Of a stretch of 64,000 bases of DNA, positions 7,494 to 16,844 are shown in pieces; position 1 is the stretch's first letter, and every line of letters begins with the position of its first letter. Made by a program: the position numbers and the translations under genes. Below the pieces are notes generated by a model that was given only the letters and a program-made list of their open reading frames with translations, did no database searches and was not told where the DNA came from. The DNA lies in contig JAKFDI010000006.1 of the NCBI GenBank assembly GCA_036676235.1, positions 1 to 64,000 on the forward strand, in the 5' to 3' direction. The DNA comes from JAKFDI01 sp036676235. GTDB taxonomy: Bacteria; Pseudomonadota; Gammaproteobacteria; Burkholderiales; Burkholderiaceae_C.

Positions 7494-9926
7494 TCAACCC
7501 ACCATCGACAACGGCATCGGCGCCGTCGGCGCGGCCTCGGGCACCGCCATCGGCGGCTGCGCCGACCAATCGGCCAGAAAGCCGCGCACCTGCGCCGCGG
7601 GCATCGGCCGCGCCACCAGAAAGCCCTGCATCGAGTCGCAGCCGTAGTGGTTCAGCACGCCAACCTGCGAGGCCTCCTCCACGCCTTCGGCGACGATCTG
7701 CATCTTCAGCGTGCGTGCGAGGCCGACGATCATCTTGACGATGGCGCGAGCATCGGGCTGCGACATGGATTCGCGGATGAAGCTGCGGTCGATCTTCAGC
7801 GTGTCGAACGGAAAACGCCGCAGGTAGGCCAGTGACGAATAGCCGGTGCCGAAATCGTCGAGCGCAACGCGCATGCCGGCGGCGTGCAGCGCATGCAGCG
7901 ACTGCAGCGCGCCGCCGGTTTCGTTGAGGAAGATCGATTCGGTAATCTCCAGCTCGAGGCGTGACGCCGGCAGGCCGCTGGCGTGCAGCGCGTCCAGCGC
8001 GACGCGGCACACGTCCTGCGACATGGCCTGTACCGGCGACACGTTGACCGACACCATCAACTCGCCCGGCCACCCAGCCGCCTGACGGCAGGCTTCGATC
8101 AGCACCCATTCGCCGATCTCGGCGATCAGCCCCGACTCTTCGGCCACCGGCACGAACTCGGCCGGCGACACGTGGCCGAGTTCGGGGTGGTGCCAGCGCA
8201 GCAGCGCCTCGAAACCGGTGACCTGCCAATCGGACAGGCGCACCTGCGGCTGGAACGCGAGCGAAAGCTCGTTGCGCGCCAGGGCCTCGCGCAGTTCCTG
8301 CTCGATGACGAGCCGACGCCGGGTGAGCGTTGCCATGTCGGGCGCGAAGAAGCGGAACTCGCCGCGGCCGGCCGACTTGGCGGCGTAGAGCGCGAGGTCG
8401 GCGTTGTTGAGCAGGGTGTCGATCTCGCTGCCGTCGCGCGGCGCCATGGCCACGCCGATGCTGGTGCGCACGGCGATGCGCGCGCCCTGCACTTCGCACG
8501 GCGCCTGCAGTCCGTCGAGCAGCCGGCGCGTGAGCGTTTCGGCCTCCTCGCTGGTGGACACGTTGCGCAGGATGACCGCGAACTCGTCGCCGCCCACGCG
8601 CGCCACCGTGTCGTTGCGCCGCGTGCGCGCACTCAGGCGGCGCGCCACTTCCTGCAGCAGGTCGTCGCCGATCGAATGGCCCAGCGTGTCGTTGATGGTC
8701 TTGAAGTGATCGAGGTCCAGGCACAGCAAGGCGAACGATCCGGCGCCGCCCAGCCCCGCCGGCTGCTTGAGCATGGCACCGAGCTGGCTGCGGAACTGGT
8801 GGCGGTTGCACAGGCCCGTGAGCGCATCGTTGTGCGCCATCCAGGTGAGTTGGCGGTTCGCGCGATGTGCGTCGGTGATGTCGGCCGCCACGCCGCGCCA
8901 GCCGGTGCAGCGGCCGGCGGCATCGAGCAGGGGCTTGGCGCTCATCGACCACCAGCGCGTGTTGGGTGCTCCGCCCAAGGCGAGCGGCAGATCGCGAAAG
9001 GGCTGCGCCTCGCCCAGGTGCCGCCGGATCTGCGCGAACTCGACCTGGGACGATTCGTCGTCGGGCACCAGGGCCTGCAGCAACTCGAGAATCGTCTGCT
9101 GCATCACCTTGTGCGCCGGCAGGCCGAACGACTCGACGAGCCGCGGCGACACGTGGCACAGGTGGCCTTTCGCGTCGATCTCCCACAGCACGTCGCTCGC
9201 GTTCTCTTCAAAGTCGCGCAGCAGCAGGCCGATGACCTCGTTGCGCCGCTGCGACTCGGCCTCGGCCATCAGCCGCCCACCGAAGAGGCGAGCGTTGATC
9301 CACACGGCGCCCACGGCGATCAGGGTGTAGATCAGCATCAGGCCCGCGAGGTCCCAGCGCATCGGAAAGCCCGAGCCCCACAGCATGGCCACGCCACCGG
9401 CACCGATGGTCAGCACATAAGCCGTGCCGGCAACCGGCACCGTGGCGAGCGCAAAGCCGCCGGCGCTCAACATGCCGACGGTGACGGTGGACACCAGCAA
9501 CTGCTGCGGGCCACTGGCGCCGGAGAACAGCATCACCGGCATCAGCGCCCACATGGAGGCCAGAGCCGTGGCATGCCCGGTGGCGCGGCGCATGGCGCGA
9601 CGTGAGGCCGTGCGCCACTCCGTGGCAGCGTTGCGCCAGCGCAGCCAGGCCCGCGTGCCGCCCGCCAGCATCACCGCGATGGCCAGCGCCCACAGCAACA
9701 GGAACACCTGCTTGCCGTCGGGCCAGAAGGTGACCGCGATGAGGATCACGTTCACGGCATTGGCGAACAGGGTGATGGGCGTCAAGCGCAGCACGGCCTG
9801 CAACTGCCGCGCCCGGAAACCCGCGGCCACCGGCTCGTCAGCCCGATAGGCGACGAAGAAGTCGGCGACGCGGCGCGCGAAGCGGCTCGATCTCAGGCGG
9901 GAAAACACTTCGAGTACACCGTCCAT
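7494..9926 (-). CDS. PAS-GGDEF-EAL cyclic-di-GMP signalling protein, membrane-bound
   Basis: The 810-residue protein has several hydrophobic helices between residues 45 and 210, a PAS domain at about 240-360, a GGDEF domain at about 370-530 and an EAL domain at about 545-800. The GGDEF signature is intact (RVGGDEFAVIL near residue 443). The EAL signature (EALLRW near residue 571) and the DDFGTGYSSL segment are also intact. Both diguanylate cyclase and phosphodiesterase activity are therefore possible, and which dominates cannot be judged. The frame is open to 9959. I prefer the ATG at 9926 because the earlier residues look unlike a membrane protein start, although no clear ribosome site supports either. 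Confidence 0.9.
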   Translation of the reverse strand: MDGVLEVFSRLRSSRFARRVADFFVAYRADEPVAAGFRARQLQAVLRLTPITLFANAVNVILIAVTFWPDGKQVFLLLWALAIAVMLAGGTRAWLRWRNAATEWRTASRRAMRRATGHATALASMWALMPVMLFSGASGPQQLLVSTVTVGMLSAGGFALATVPVAGTAYVLTIGAGGVAMLWGSGFPMRWDLAGLMLIYTLIAVGAVWINARLFGGRLMAEAESQRRNEVIGLLLRDFEENASDVLWEIDAKGHLCHVSPRLVESFGLPAHKVMQQTILELLQALVPDDESSQVEFAQIRRHLGEAQPFRDLPLALGGAPNTRWWSMSAKPLLDAAGRCTGWRGVAADITDAHRANRQLTWMAHNDALTGLCNRHQFRSQLGAMLKQPAGLGGAGSFALLCLDLDHFKTINDTLGHSIGDDLLQEVARRLSARTRRNDTVARVGGDEFAVILRNVSTSEEAETLTRRLLDGLQAPCEVQGARIAVRTSIGVAMAPRDGSEIDTLLNNADLALYAAKSAGRGEFRFFAPDMATLTRRRLVIEQELREALARNELSLAFQPQVRLSDWQVTGFEALLRWHHPELGHVSPAEFVPVAEESGLIAEIGEWVLIEACRQAAGWPGELMVSVNVSPVQAMSQDVCRVALDALHASGLPASRLELEITESIFLNETGGALQSLHALHAAGMRVALDDFGTGYSSLAYLRRFPFDTLKIDRSFIRESMSQPDARAIVKMIVGLARTLKMQIVAEGVEEASQVGVLNHYGCDSMQGFLVARPMPAAQVRGFLADWSAQPPMAVPEAAPTAPMPLSMVG

Positions 9927-10050
9927 GCGGCACCCGGGCCGAACAGCGGCCCGGGGCATACGGTGCTATCGGTGCGGCCCCGCCTGACTTGAGCGGAACC
10001 CGGAGCGCGCCCGGGGCGGCGCGCAGTAGTTCACGGACAGGCTGCGTGCG

Positions 10051-10269
10051 TCACCCCACGACCGCCACCACCTGCCCTTCGCTCACGCTATCCGTCTCCT
10101 TCACGGACAGGCTCTTCACCGTGCCGGCCACGGGCGCCTCGATGGGAATCTCCATCTTCATCGACTCCATGATCATGATCACGTCGCCCTCGGCGACGCG
10201 CTCGCCGGCCTGCTTCTCGATCTTCCAGACCACGCCGGTGACGATCGATTCGATGGGGGTGTCGGCCAT
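10051..10269 (-). CDS. Biotin/lipoyl carrier protein (BCCP-like, minimal)
   Basis: This is a 72-residue biotinyl-domain protein with nothing else attached. The biotin attachment motif is ESMKM, with Lys38 as the expected biotinylated residue. The usual motif is AMKM, and ESMKM occurs in many small carriers. In the minus-strand locus it follows the carboxyltransferase gene by 30 bp, so it is the likely carboxybiotin carrier for that enzyme. A separate biotin carboxylase must charge it, and none is encoded in this window. It is the last gene of the presumed operon that begins at 23588. Confidence 0.9.
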   Translation of the reverse strand: MADTPIESIVTGVVWKIEKQAGERVAEGDVIMIMESMKMEIPIEAPVAGTVKSLSVKETDSVSEGQVVAVVG

Positions 10270-10299
10270 GTGCCTGTGCTCCGTTGGTGTTGAGTGAGT

Positions 10300-11877
10300 T
10301 CAGAAGTTGGTCGGCCAAGCGGCCAGGCGGCGCTCGCCCAGTGCGCCGCGCCGGCCGCGCGCGAGCGCGAGCGCTTCGATGAGCACGCGGCGCGTGTCAG
10401 TTGGGGTGATCACGTCGTCGAGATAGCCGAGCCCCGCCGCGCGCCAGGGCGCGCTGGCGCTGTGCAGTTCCTCACGCAGTTCTTCCTGCCGCTGCGCATG
10501 CGCCTCGAGCGTCTGCGGGTCGTCGGTGGCCGGCACCGGCGCGATCACGTTCACTGCAACGCTGGGCGCCATGAAGCTGATGTCGGCGCCCGGCCAGGCG
10601 AACACGAAATCCGCCCCCATGCCGGCGCCGGCCATGTTGCCGTAGGCCATGCCGTAGCTCTTGCGCACCACCACCGCCACCTTGGGCACTGTTGCGAGCG
10701 TCAAGGCCTCAACGAAGTTGATGATCTTGCCCGGCATGCCGCGCTGCTCGGCCGCGCGGCTCACGAAGAAGCCCGGCGTGTCGTGCAGGAACACGAGCGG
10801 GACGTTGAACGAGTCGCACAGCGCGATGAAGCTGGTGCACTTGGCGCAGCCGTCCGGCCCCATCGCGCCGGCGGAGTACAGCGGGTTGTTGGCGACCACA
10901 CCCACCACTTCGCCGTCGATGCGCGCCAGCGCCGTGATCACGCTGCGGTCGAACTCGGGCTTGAGCTCGAAGAAGTGCCCGTGGTCGACCAGGATGCGGA
11001 GTAGCTCGTGCATGTCGTAGGCCCGGCGCGCTGATTCAGGCACCAGTTTGTCGAGCTTGGCCTGCCTCGTGGCCGCGCTCTCTGCGCTTTCCGGCTCGGC
11101 CTTGGGCGGCAGTTCGCCGGCGTGCGACGGCAGGTACGACAGGAACTCGCGGATGGCGGCGAAGCAGTCCTCCTCGGTGTCACAGGCGCGGTCGATCTGG
11201 CCCGTCACCTTGGCGTGCAGTTGCCAACCACCGAGTTCTTCGTTGCTCACCTTTTCGCCGGTGGCGATCTCGAGCACGCGCGGGCCGGAGACGGCCATGC
11301 ACGAGCCCTTCAACTGCACCACGAAGTCCGCGAAGGCGGCATGCCACGACGGGCTGCCGAAGCATTCGCCGAGGATGGCGGCGACCATGGGCACTTGGCG
11401 GCGGCGCAGGCCCAGCGTGGTGCCCACGGTCATCGACGAGAGGCCGTCGGAGCCCTGGATGTCGGGCAGGCGCGCGCCACCGGCCTCGCCGAGGTTGATG
11501 ATGGGGTAGCCCTTGTCGATGGCGAACTGCACCAGCGTCTTCGACTTCTGCGAACCGATGCGCCCGCCGGTGCCGGCTAGCACGGTCGCGTCGTCGGCCT
11601 TCACCAGCACCGGGCGCTGATCGATGCGCGCAAGGCCGCAGACCTTGCCGTCGGCGGGCGTGCGCTCCTCCATGCCGGGCACGTCGGAGTGCGCATGCAT
11701 GCCGACCTCGAAGAAGCTGTTCGCGTCGACGAGGTGGGCGATGCGCTCGCGCGCGTTGAGCGCGCCGCGCTCGCGCGTGCGCGCGAGCTTGGCTTCGCCG
11801 CCCATCTTCAGCGCCTGGGCGCGGCGCAGCGAGAGTTCTTCGCGAGGATCGGGATTCAAGGGTTCTCCGTGCTTCAT
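10300..11877 (-). CDS. Acyl-CoA carboxylase, carboxyltransferase (beta) subunit
   Basis: This 525-residue protein is a biotin-dependent carboxyltransferase of the propionyl/methylcrotonyl-CoA type with two crotonase-like halves. Typical segments are ARERIAHLVD near the start, GEAGGARLPD near residue 135 and LHDTPGFFVS in the C-terminal half. It transfers CO2 from carboxybiotin to an acyl-CoA. The start at 11877 makes an ATGA overlap with the stop of the CoA ligase gene, which implies coupled translation and fits the ligase product being the substrate. The frame is open further upstream but lies inside the ligase gene. The exact acyl-CoA cannot be deduced. It is a distant paralogue of the product of 22047-23588. 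Confidence 0.92.
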   Translation of the reverse strand: MKHGEPLNPDPREELSLRRAQALKMGGEAKLARTRERGALNARERIAHLVDANSFFEVGMHAHSDVPGMEERTPADGKVCGLARIDQRPVLVKADDATVLAGTGGRIGSQKSKTLVQFAIDKGYPIINLGEAGGARLPDIQGSDGLSSMTVGTTLGLRRRQVPMVAAILGECFGSPSWHAAFADFVVQLKGSCMAVSGPRVLEIATGEKVSNEELGGWQLHAKVTGQIDRACDTEEDCFAAIREFLSYLPSHAGELPPKAEPESAESAATRQAKLDKLVPESARRAYDMHELLRILVDHGHFFELKPEFDRSVITALARIDGEVVGVVANNPLYSAGAMGPDGCAKCTSFIALCDSFNVPLVFLHDTPGFFVSRAAEQRGMPGKIINFVEALTLATVPKVAVVVRKSYGMAYGNMAGAGMGADFVFAWPGADISFMAPSVAVNVIAPVPATDDPQTLEAHAQRQEELREELHSASAPWRAAGLGYLDDVITPTDTRRVLIEALALARGRRGALGERRLAAWPTNF

Positions 11878-13583
11878 TCGTTCGGTGCGAGCAGGCTCGC
11901 CAGTTCGTGTTTCTTCACCTTGCCGGTGGCCGTCATCGGCAGCGCCGCCACAAGCCTGATCTGCGGCACCTTGTAGGTGGCCATGTTGTCGCGGCACCAG
12001 GCCGCGAGCGACGCTTCGGTCTCGCCCGAACCGAGTCGCACGACGATGAAGGCGACGGGCAGCTCGCCCGCGCGTTCGTCGGCGATGCCGATCACGCCCG
12101 AGCCCAGCACCGCCGGGTGCTGGCCGAGCAGCGCCTCGATCTCGGCCGGGAAGACGCTCATGCCGCGCACCTTGAGCATTTCCTTGCGGCGGCCGAGGAA
12201 GTGCAGGAAGCCTTTCTCGTCATAGACGCCGATGTCGCCCGTCTTGAACCAGCCGTTCTGCATCGACTCTGCCGTGGCCTCGGGCTTGTTCCAGTAGCTC
12301 TTCATCAGCGAGGGCGTGCTGACCACGATCTCGCCTTCGCTGCCGTGCGGCAGCGGCGCGCCGCTCTGCCAGTCGCAGATCTTGATGCGCGTGCCCGGCA
12401 CCGGCAGGCCGACGAACACCGGCTGGCCCTTGAGGTCGGCGTCGTCTTCCTGCAGGCCGACGGTGAAGGTGTCGCTGGTGTGCGTCTCCGTCATGCCCCA
12501 GGCGGCTTCGACGATCGTGGTGCCGGTGAGCGCCTTCCAGCGCGCGCGGTAGACGGGGTTCAGCTTCTTCACGAAGGACGAGCAGCGCATGGCCCGCAGC
12601 GAGCGCAGGTTGTAGTTGGCGGCGTCGGGGTGGTCGAGGATTTCCACCGCGTTGTCGAGCACCATGCCGGCGCGGGTGACCTGGTAGTGCTGGATCGCCG
12701 CCATCGCCGCCACCGGGTCCCAGCGGGCGAGCAGGATGACGGTGCTGCCGTCGAAGATGGGGTAGATGAGGCCCGCGTTCTCGCCGGCGATCCAGAACAT
12801 CGCCATGTAGTTGAGCATCACGCCGTCGGGGCCGGTGCTGCCCGAGACGGTGCCGGCGCTGGCCGCGGTGTAGACCATGTCGCCCTGCGTGTGCACGCAG
12901 CCCTTGGGCATGCCAGTGGTGCCGCCGGTGTAGTTGAGCGCGGCCACGGCGTCGAGGTCGGTCGCGATGGGCGGCGTCGGCGCATCGCATTCACGCAGTG
13001 CGGTCAGCAGGTCGGCGGTGCCTGCTGGAACGCGCTTGGGTGTCTTGATGCTGTCGGGCACGGGCAGCGTCGGCACGGCCGGCAGCATCTCGGCAAAGCT
13101 GGTGACGAAGACCCGCTTGACCGGCGTGTCTGGCTGCGCCTCGAGTGCAAGGTCGACCAGTTGATCGATGACGAGCAGCGTCTCGGCCCCGCTGTCGTTC
13201 AGTTCGTAGACCAGTTCGGTCTTCTTGAACAGCGGGTTCACCGGCACGTGCACGGCGCCGAGTTTGAGGCAACCGAAGAACGCGATGTGGAACTGCGGGC
13301 AGTTGCCCATCATCACCGCCACGCGATCGCCGGGTTTCACGCCGTGACTGGCGAGCAGCGCGGCGTAGCGGTCGCTCAGGTGGTCGAGTTCACCGTAGGT
13401 GAGCGTGTTGCCGTAGAAGACGACGGCGGGTTTGGTGGGCTGGCGTTTGGCCCATTCGCGCAGCGTTTCGCTGAGGGTGATGCGGCCGAGCGGGTAGTGC
13501 AGCTCGGTGGGCGTGTTGGCGGGCCAGTTCGCACGCTGGAGGGCGGCGAGGTCTTGCAGATAGGTTTCGTCGTCTGCGGTCAT
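11874..13583 (-). CDS. Acyl-CoA ligase (AMP-dependent synthetase)
   Basis: A 569-residue ANL-superfamily adenylating enzyme that activates a carboxylic acid with ATP and CoA. The P-loop motif YTGGTTGMPKG is at about residues 217-227. The A5-type motif AAWGMTETH lies near 360, and the FLGRRKEMLKVRG hinge and the C-terminal TGKVKKHEL lysine motif are intact. The start at 13583 follows the REP array that separates it from the second ligase gene. Its stop overlaps the start of the carboxyltransferase gene. Related sequences are often annotated long-chain fatty-acid-CoA ligase, but the substrate here is unknown. Confidence 0.92.
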   Translation of the reverse strand: MTADDETYLQDLAALQRANWPANTPTELHYPLGRITLSETLREWAKRQPTKPAVVFYGNTLTYGELDHLSDRYAALLASHGVKPGDRVAVMMGNCPQFHIAFFGCLKLGAVHVPVNPLFKKTELVYELNDSGAETLLVIDQLVDLALEAQPDTPVKRVFVTSFAEMLPAVPTLPVPDSIKTPKRVPAGTADLLTALRECDAPTPPIATDLDAVAALNYTGGTTGMPKGCVHTQGDMVYTAASAGTVSGSTGPDGVMLNYMAMFWIAGENAGLIYPIFDGSTVILLARWDPVAAMAAIQHYQVTRAGMVLDNAVEILDHPDAANYNLRSLRAMRCSSFVKKLNPVYRARWKALTGTTIVEAAWGMTETHTSDTFTVGLQEDDADLKGQPVFVGLPVPGTRIKICDWQSGAPLPHGSEGEIVVSTPSLMKSYWNKPEATAESMQNGWFKTGDIGVYDEKGFLHFLGRRKEMLKVRGMSVFPAEIEALLGQHPAVLGSGVIGIADERAGELPVAFIVVRLGSGETEASLAAWCRDNMATYKVPQIRLVAALPMTATGKVKKHELASLLAPNE

Positions 13584-13606
13584 GGTGTGGTGTGCATGTG
13601 GCGGCG

Positions 13607-14023
13607 CTTCGACAGGCTCAGCGCGAACGGTTCAAAGGGGACGGGCTGACAAGGAGAACCGTTCGGGCTGAGCTTGTCGAAGCCCCCGCGGGTCCTGAGC
13701 CTGTCGAAGGAGCTGAGCTTGTCGAAGGAGCTGAGCTTGTCGAAGGAGCTGAGCTTGTCGAAGCCCTTCGGCAAACTCAGGATGCGCGGGCCCTTCGACA
13801 GGCTCAGGGCGAACGGACGTGGGAGTGCAGTGAGAACCCCTTCCCCGTTCGGGCTGAGCTGGTCGAAGCCCCCGCGGGTCCTGAGCCTGTCGAAGGAGCT
13901 GAGCTGGTCGAAGCCCTTCGACAAGCTCAGGATGCGCGGGCCCTTCGACAGGCTCAGGGCGAACGGGGTTCGGGGGGTGGCCGCAACCCGCCCCCATCCC
14001 GTTCGGGCTGAGCTTGTCGAAGC
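13607..14023. repeat. Array of about 14 REP-like units
   Basis: The 464 bp between the two CoA ligase genes hold no gene. They hold about 14 copies, in both orientations, of the CTGAGCTTGTCGAAG unit and close variants. An 18-bp tandem (CTGAGCTTGTCGAAGGAG) occurs three times at about 13714-13765. A larger block, from GTTCGGGCTGAGC through GGATGCGCGGGCCC to GCGAACGG, is present twice (about 13670-13816 and 13846-13965), as if duplicated. Many hairpins are possible in the operon transcript. Confidence 0.9.
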
Positions 14024-14047
14024 CCTGGCGAAAGGAGGACGGCCGGC

Positions 14048-15790
14048 TCATGCCAGCCCCAGCTCCTCCAGCAACCCCTTCTTCAACTTGTACTTCTCGA
14101 TCTTGTTCGTCGCCGTCACCGGCAGCGCCTCGACGAAGCGCACATGCGTCGGCCGCATGTACTTGGGCATCTTGTCGGCCGCGTACGCGCGCAGTTCGCC
14201 TTCACTCAACAGCTCGCCCTCGATCAACTGCACGAACACCGCGATGTCGTCCTCGTCGCCCACCTTCGCAGGCACCGGCACCGCGGCCGTCGCGCGCACC
14301 TTCGGATGCGAGCTGATCAGCACCTCGACCTCGTAGGACGACACGTTCTCCCCGCGCACGCGGAAGAAGCCGCCCATGCGGTCGACGAAGGCGTAGACGC
14401 CGGGCTGTTCGGCCAACTCCTTCACCGCGTCCCCGGTGTGGAACCAGCAGTTGCGCAGCACCTTGAGCGTGGCCTCGGGCTTGTTGAAGTAGGCGTGCAG
14501 CAGCAGCCCCGGAAAGCGTGGGCGGAAAGCCAACTGCCCCACGCGCCCCGACGGCAGGCGGTTGTCGTCTTCATCCAGGATCGCCACTTCGAGCAGCGGA
14601 TTCGCGCGGCCCATGAAGCCCTTGGGCAAGGTGTCGCGACCATCCACCAGCATGCGGTCGGCGCGCTGGCAGTTGGCGCGATAAGCCGCCTTGTCCATGC
14701 CGCGCCACAACGCAGGCGGCGTGCCCTGCCCGTCGACAAACTGGTCGATCACCCCGGCGAAGCCCGAGCCCGATTCGGTCTGGCCGAAGCCGCAGGTCAC
14801 GAAGTCGAAGCCGAAGCGCTGCGCCACTTCATGGTGGTTGGCCGGCAGCGGCTGCATGTGCACCTTGTTGAGCGTGTTGGCGCGGTCGCTCTCGCGCGGC
14901 GCCGCGCTCATCAGCCACGGGATCATCACGTCGAGCAGGATGGCGCAGCTCGCCCCGCATTCGGCGATGCGGTCCCAGAACTTCGTCGGGCTGAACTTGT
15001 CCCACAGGCCCACGGTGTTGCCCAGCCACAGCGCGCGCGTGACGAGCGCGAAGGCGCCGCCCACGTGGTAGAGCGGCAGGTCGCAGTAGAGGATGTCGTC
15101 GGCAGACGTCAGCGAACGCTGCGGGTAGGAGTAGTGGTTCATCCACCGGAAGGGCTGCAGCACGCCTTTCGACGGCCCCGTGGTGCCGGAGGTGTAGACG
15201 ATGTTCGCCACGTCGAAGGGTGTGCGCGGGATGTCGGGCGCAGCTGCATCGCCTTGCGCGAGCTGCTCCCACGGCACGATCTCGAAGCGCTGCGCCACAT
15301 GGTCGAACGACAACTCGGTGTCGTCGTGATCGCCGGGCTTGGGCGTGTGCACGACGAGGCGCTGCAGCTTCAGTTCGTCCGCCACCTCGGCCAGCACCGG
15401 CGCGAACGACGGGTCGGTGATAAGCGCGAAGGGCGCGGTGTCGTTGAGCTGGTACGACAGCAGTTGACCGCGAAAGTTGAAGTTGACCGGCGCAAACACG
15501 CCGCCGGCGCGCCAGATGGCGAACATCGCGAGCGCGCTCGCGAGCGAGTTGCGGGTGAGCACGCTCACCGGTTGGCCGGGCTGCAGCCCCATTGCCACGA
15601 GGCCGGCGGCGAGGCGGTCGCTGCGCTCCTTGACCTCGGCGAAGCTGAGACGCACGCCGTCTTCGCCGTAGTGCAGGTAGGTCTTGTCGGGGTGGCGGCG
15701 AACGCACTCGTCGAGCCGGTCGAGCACCAGGTCGCCCTGCTCGACCATCTGCTCGAATACCTGTTGGGCGAAGTCCGCTTCGGGTGCCAT
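14048..15790 (-). CDS. Acyl-CoA ligase, CaiC-like (AMP-dependent synthetase)
   Basis: This 580-residue adenylating enzyme resembles crotonobetaine/carnitine-CoA ligases and related acyl-CoA synthetases. The motif YTSGTTGPSKG is near residue 197, FGQTESGS near 340, and the FVDRMGGFFRVRGENVSS hinge is followed by a TNKIEKYKLKK lysine motif. I chose the ATG at 15790 because AGGAG lies 8 bases upstream. A GTG at 15811 would overlap the permease stop but lacks this site. The gene follows the permease by 17 bp, so it is likely translated from the importer mRNA, which suggests that the imported compound is its substrate. It shares little sequence with the ligase at 11874-13583 beyond family motifs. 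Confidence 0.92.
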   Translation of the reverse strand: MAPEADFAQQVFEQMVEQGDLVLDRLDECVRRHPDKTYLHYGEDGVRLSFAEVKERSDRLAAGLVAMGLQPGQPVSVLTRNSLASALAMFAIWRAGGVFAPVNFNFRGQLLSYQLNDTAPFALITDPSFAPVLAEVADELKLQRLVVHTPKPGDHDDTELSFDHVAQRFEIVPWEQLAQGDAAAPDIPRTPFDVANIVYTSGTTGPSKGVLQPFRWMNHYSYPQRSLTSADDILYCDLPLYHVGGAFALVTRALWLGNTVGLWDKFSPTKFWDRIAECGASCAILLDVMIPWLMSAAPRESDRANTLNKVHMQPLPANHHEVAQRFGFDFVTCGFGQTESGSGFAGVIDQFVDGQGTPPALWRGMDKAAYRANCQRADRMLVDGRDTLPKGFMGRANPLLEVAILDEDDNRLPSGRVGQLAFRPRFPGLLLHAYFNKPEATLKVLRNCWFHTGDAVKELAEQPGVYAFVDRMGGFFRVRGENVSSYEVEVLISSHPKVRATAAVPVPAKVGDEDDIAVFVQLIEGELLSEGELRAYAADKMPKYMRPTHVRFVEALPVTATNKIEKYKLKKGLLEELGLA

Positions 15791-15807
15791 GGGTACTGCT
15801 CCTGCGG

Positions 15808-16719
15808 TCACAGCCGCTTCATGGTCGGGTCGAGCGCCACCCGCAAGGATTCACCGAGCGAGTTGAAGGCCAGGGCCGTGAACAGGATCGCAAGCCCCGG
15901 CGCCAGCATCTGGTTCGGCGCCAGCTCCATGTTCTGGTAGGCGCGCGCCAGCATGCCGCCCCAGCTCGGGTTCGGCGGCTGGATGCCGAGGCCAAGAAAG
16001 CTCAGCGACGCCTCGGCCAGCAGCGCGCCAGCCAGCAGCAGCGTCACCTGCACGATCACCGGCTGCACGGTGTTGGGCAGCACATGGCGCCGCAGCAGCC
16101 GCCCGGTGCTGCCGCCGAAGCAGCGCGCCGCATCGACATATAGCTCGTGCTTGACCACCAGCGTGCGCGCACGCACCAGCCGGGCGAGCTGCGGCGCGAA
16201 GACGATGCCGACGGAAATCATGCCGTTGGTGAGGCCGATGCCCAGTGCCCCCGTCACCGCGATCGCCAGCACGATGGCGGGGAAGGAGAGCAGCGAATCG
16301 ATCACGCGGCTGATCACGTCGTCGATCCAGCCACCTGCAAAGCCGGCGATCAGGCCCACCGGCACGCCCAGCACGATGGCCACGCCCACCGCCAGCAGGC
16401 TCGCGTACAGCGACGCGGGCGCCCCATGGATCAATCGGCTCATCACGTCGCGGCCGAGATCGTCGGTGCCGAACCAGTGCACCCCATCGGCAGGGGCCAA
16501 CGTGTTGGCAAGGTCCTGCTGCGTCGGTGGAAATGGTGCGATGAACGGCGCGGCGACGGCGAGCACCACCACCAGCAGCAGGAAGCCGAGGCTGAGCGCC
16601 GCACGCTTGTCGTCGCGCAGCCAACCGGCGAAGCGGCGCATGGCACCGGCCTGCGGCGCAGGCGGCGGGCCGTCGGCGGCGGCGAGCACGGCGGTGGATT
16701 GGGGCGTGGTCGTACTCAT
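15808..16719 (-). CDS. ABC transporter permease (DppC/OppC type)
   Basis: This 303-residue inner-membrane permease has one N-terminal helix, the FGTDDLGRDVMSRLIHG segment typical of the C-type subunit, about five further helices and the EAA loop near DAARCFGGS. It should pair with the DppB-type permease encoded just upstream in the operon. The start at 16719 begins the conserved region. The frame runs open to 17262, but the extra sequence crosses a repeat. A modular repeat separates it from the preceding permease gene. Substrate preference cannot be read from the permease. Confidence 0.92.
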   Translation of the reverse strand: MSTTTPQSTAVLAAADGPPPAPQAGAMRRFAGWLRDDKRAALSLGFLLLVVVLAVAAPFIAPFPPTQQDLANTLAPADGVHWFGTDDLGRDVMSRLIHGAPASLYASLLAVGVAIVLGVPVGLIAGFAGGWIDDVISRVIDSLLSFPAIVLAIAVTGALGIGLTNGMISVGIVFAPQLARLVRARTLVVKHELYVDAARCFGGSTGRLLRRHVLPNTVQPVIVQVTLLLAGALLAEASLSFLGLGIQPPNPSWGGMLARAYQNMELAPNQMLAPGLAILFTALAFNSLGESLRVALDPTMKRL

Positions 16720-16764
16720 GTCAATCGCTCCACCGCGCCATCCGCGAACCGGAGGAGTTTCCAA

Positions 16765-16843
16765 GCGAACGCCGCGGATCCGGCTTTGCCGGTCCGCTGG
16801 TGTTGCCCCTTGAGGGGCGCGCGAAGCGCGTAGGGGTGGTCCA
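16765..16843. repeat. Modular hairpin repeat, short copy
   Basis: The segment reads GCGAACGCCGCGGATCCGGC, then a TTGCCGGTCCG part, then a CCCCTTGAGGGG hairpin and GCGCGAAGCGCGTAGGGG. It ends next to the stop of the DppB-type gene. The same modules flank a longer core at 18061-18220, and a reversed relative lies at 46336-46411. Confidence 0.8.
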
Positions 16844-16844
16844 T

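Noticed and set aside
13607..14023. Possible CRISPR array
   Set aside because: Units occur in both orientations with irregular or no spacers, and similar units recur all over the window. No cas genes are present.
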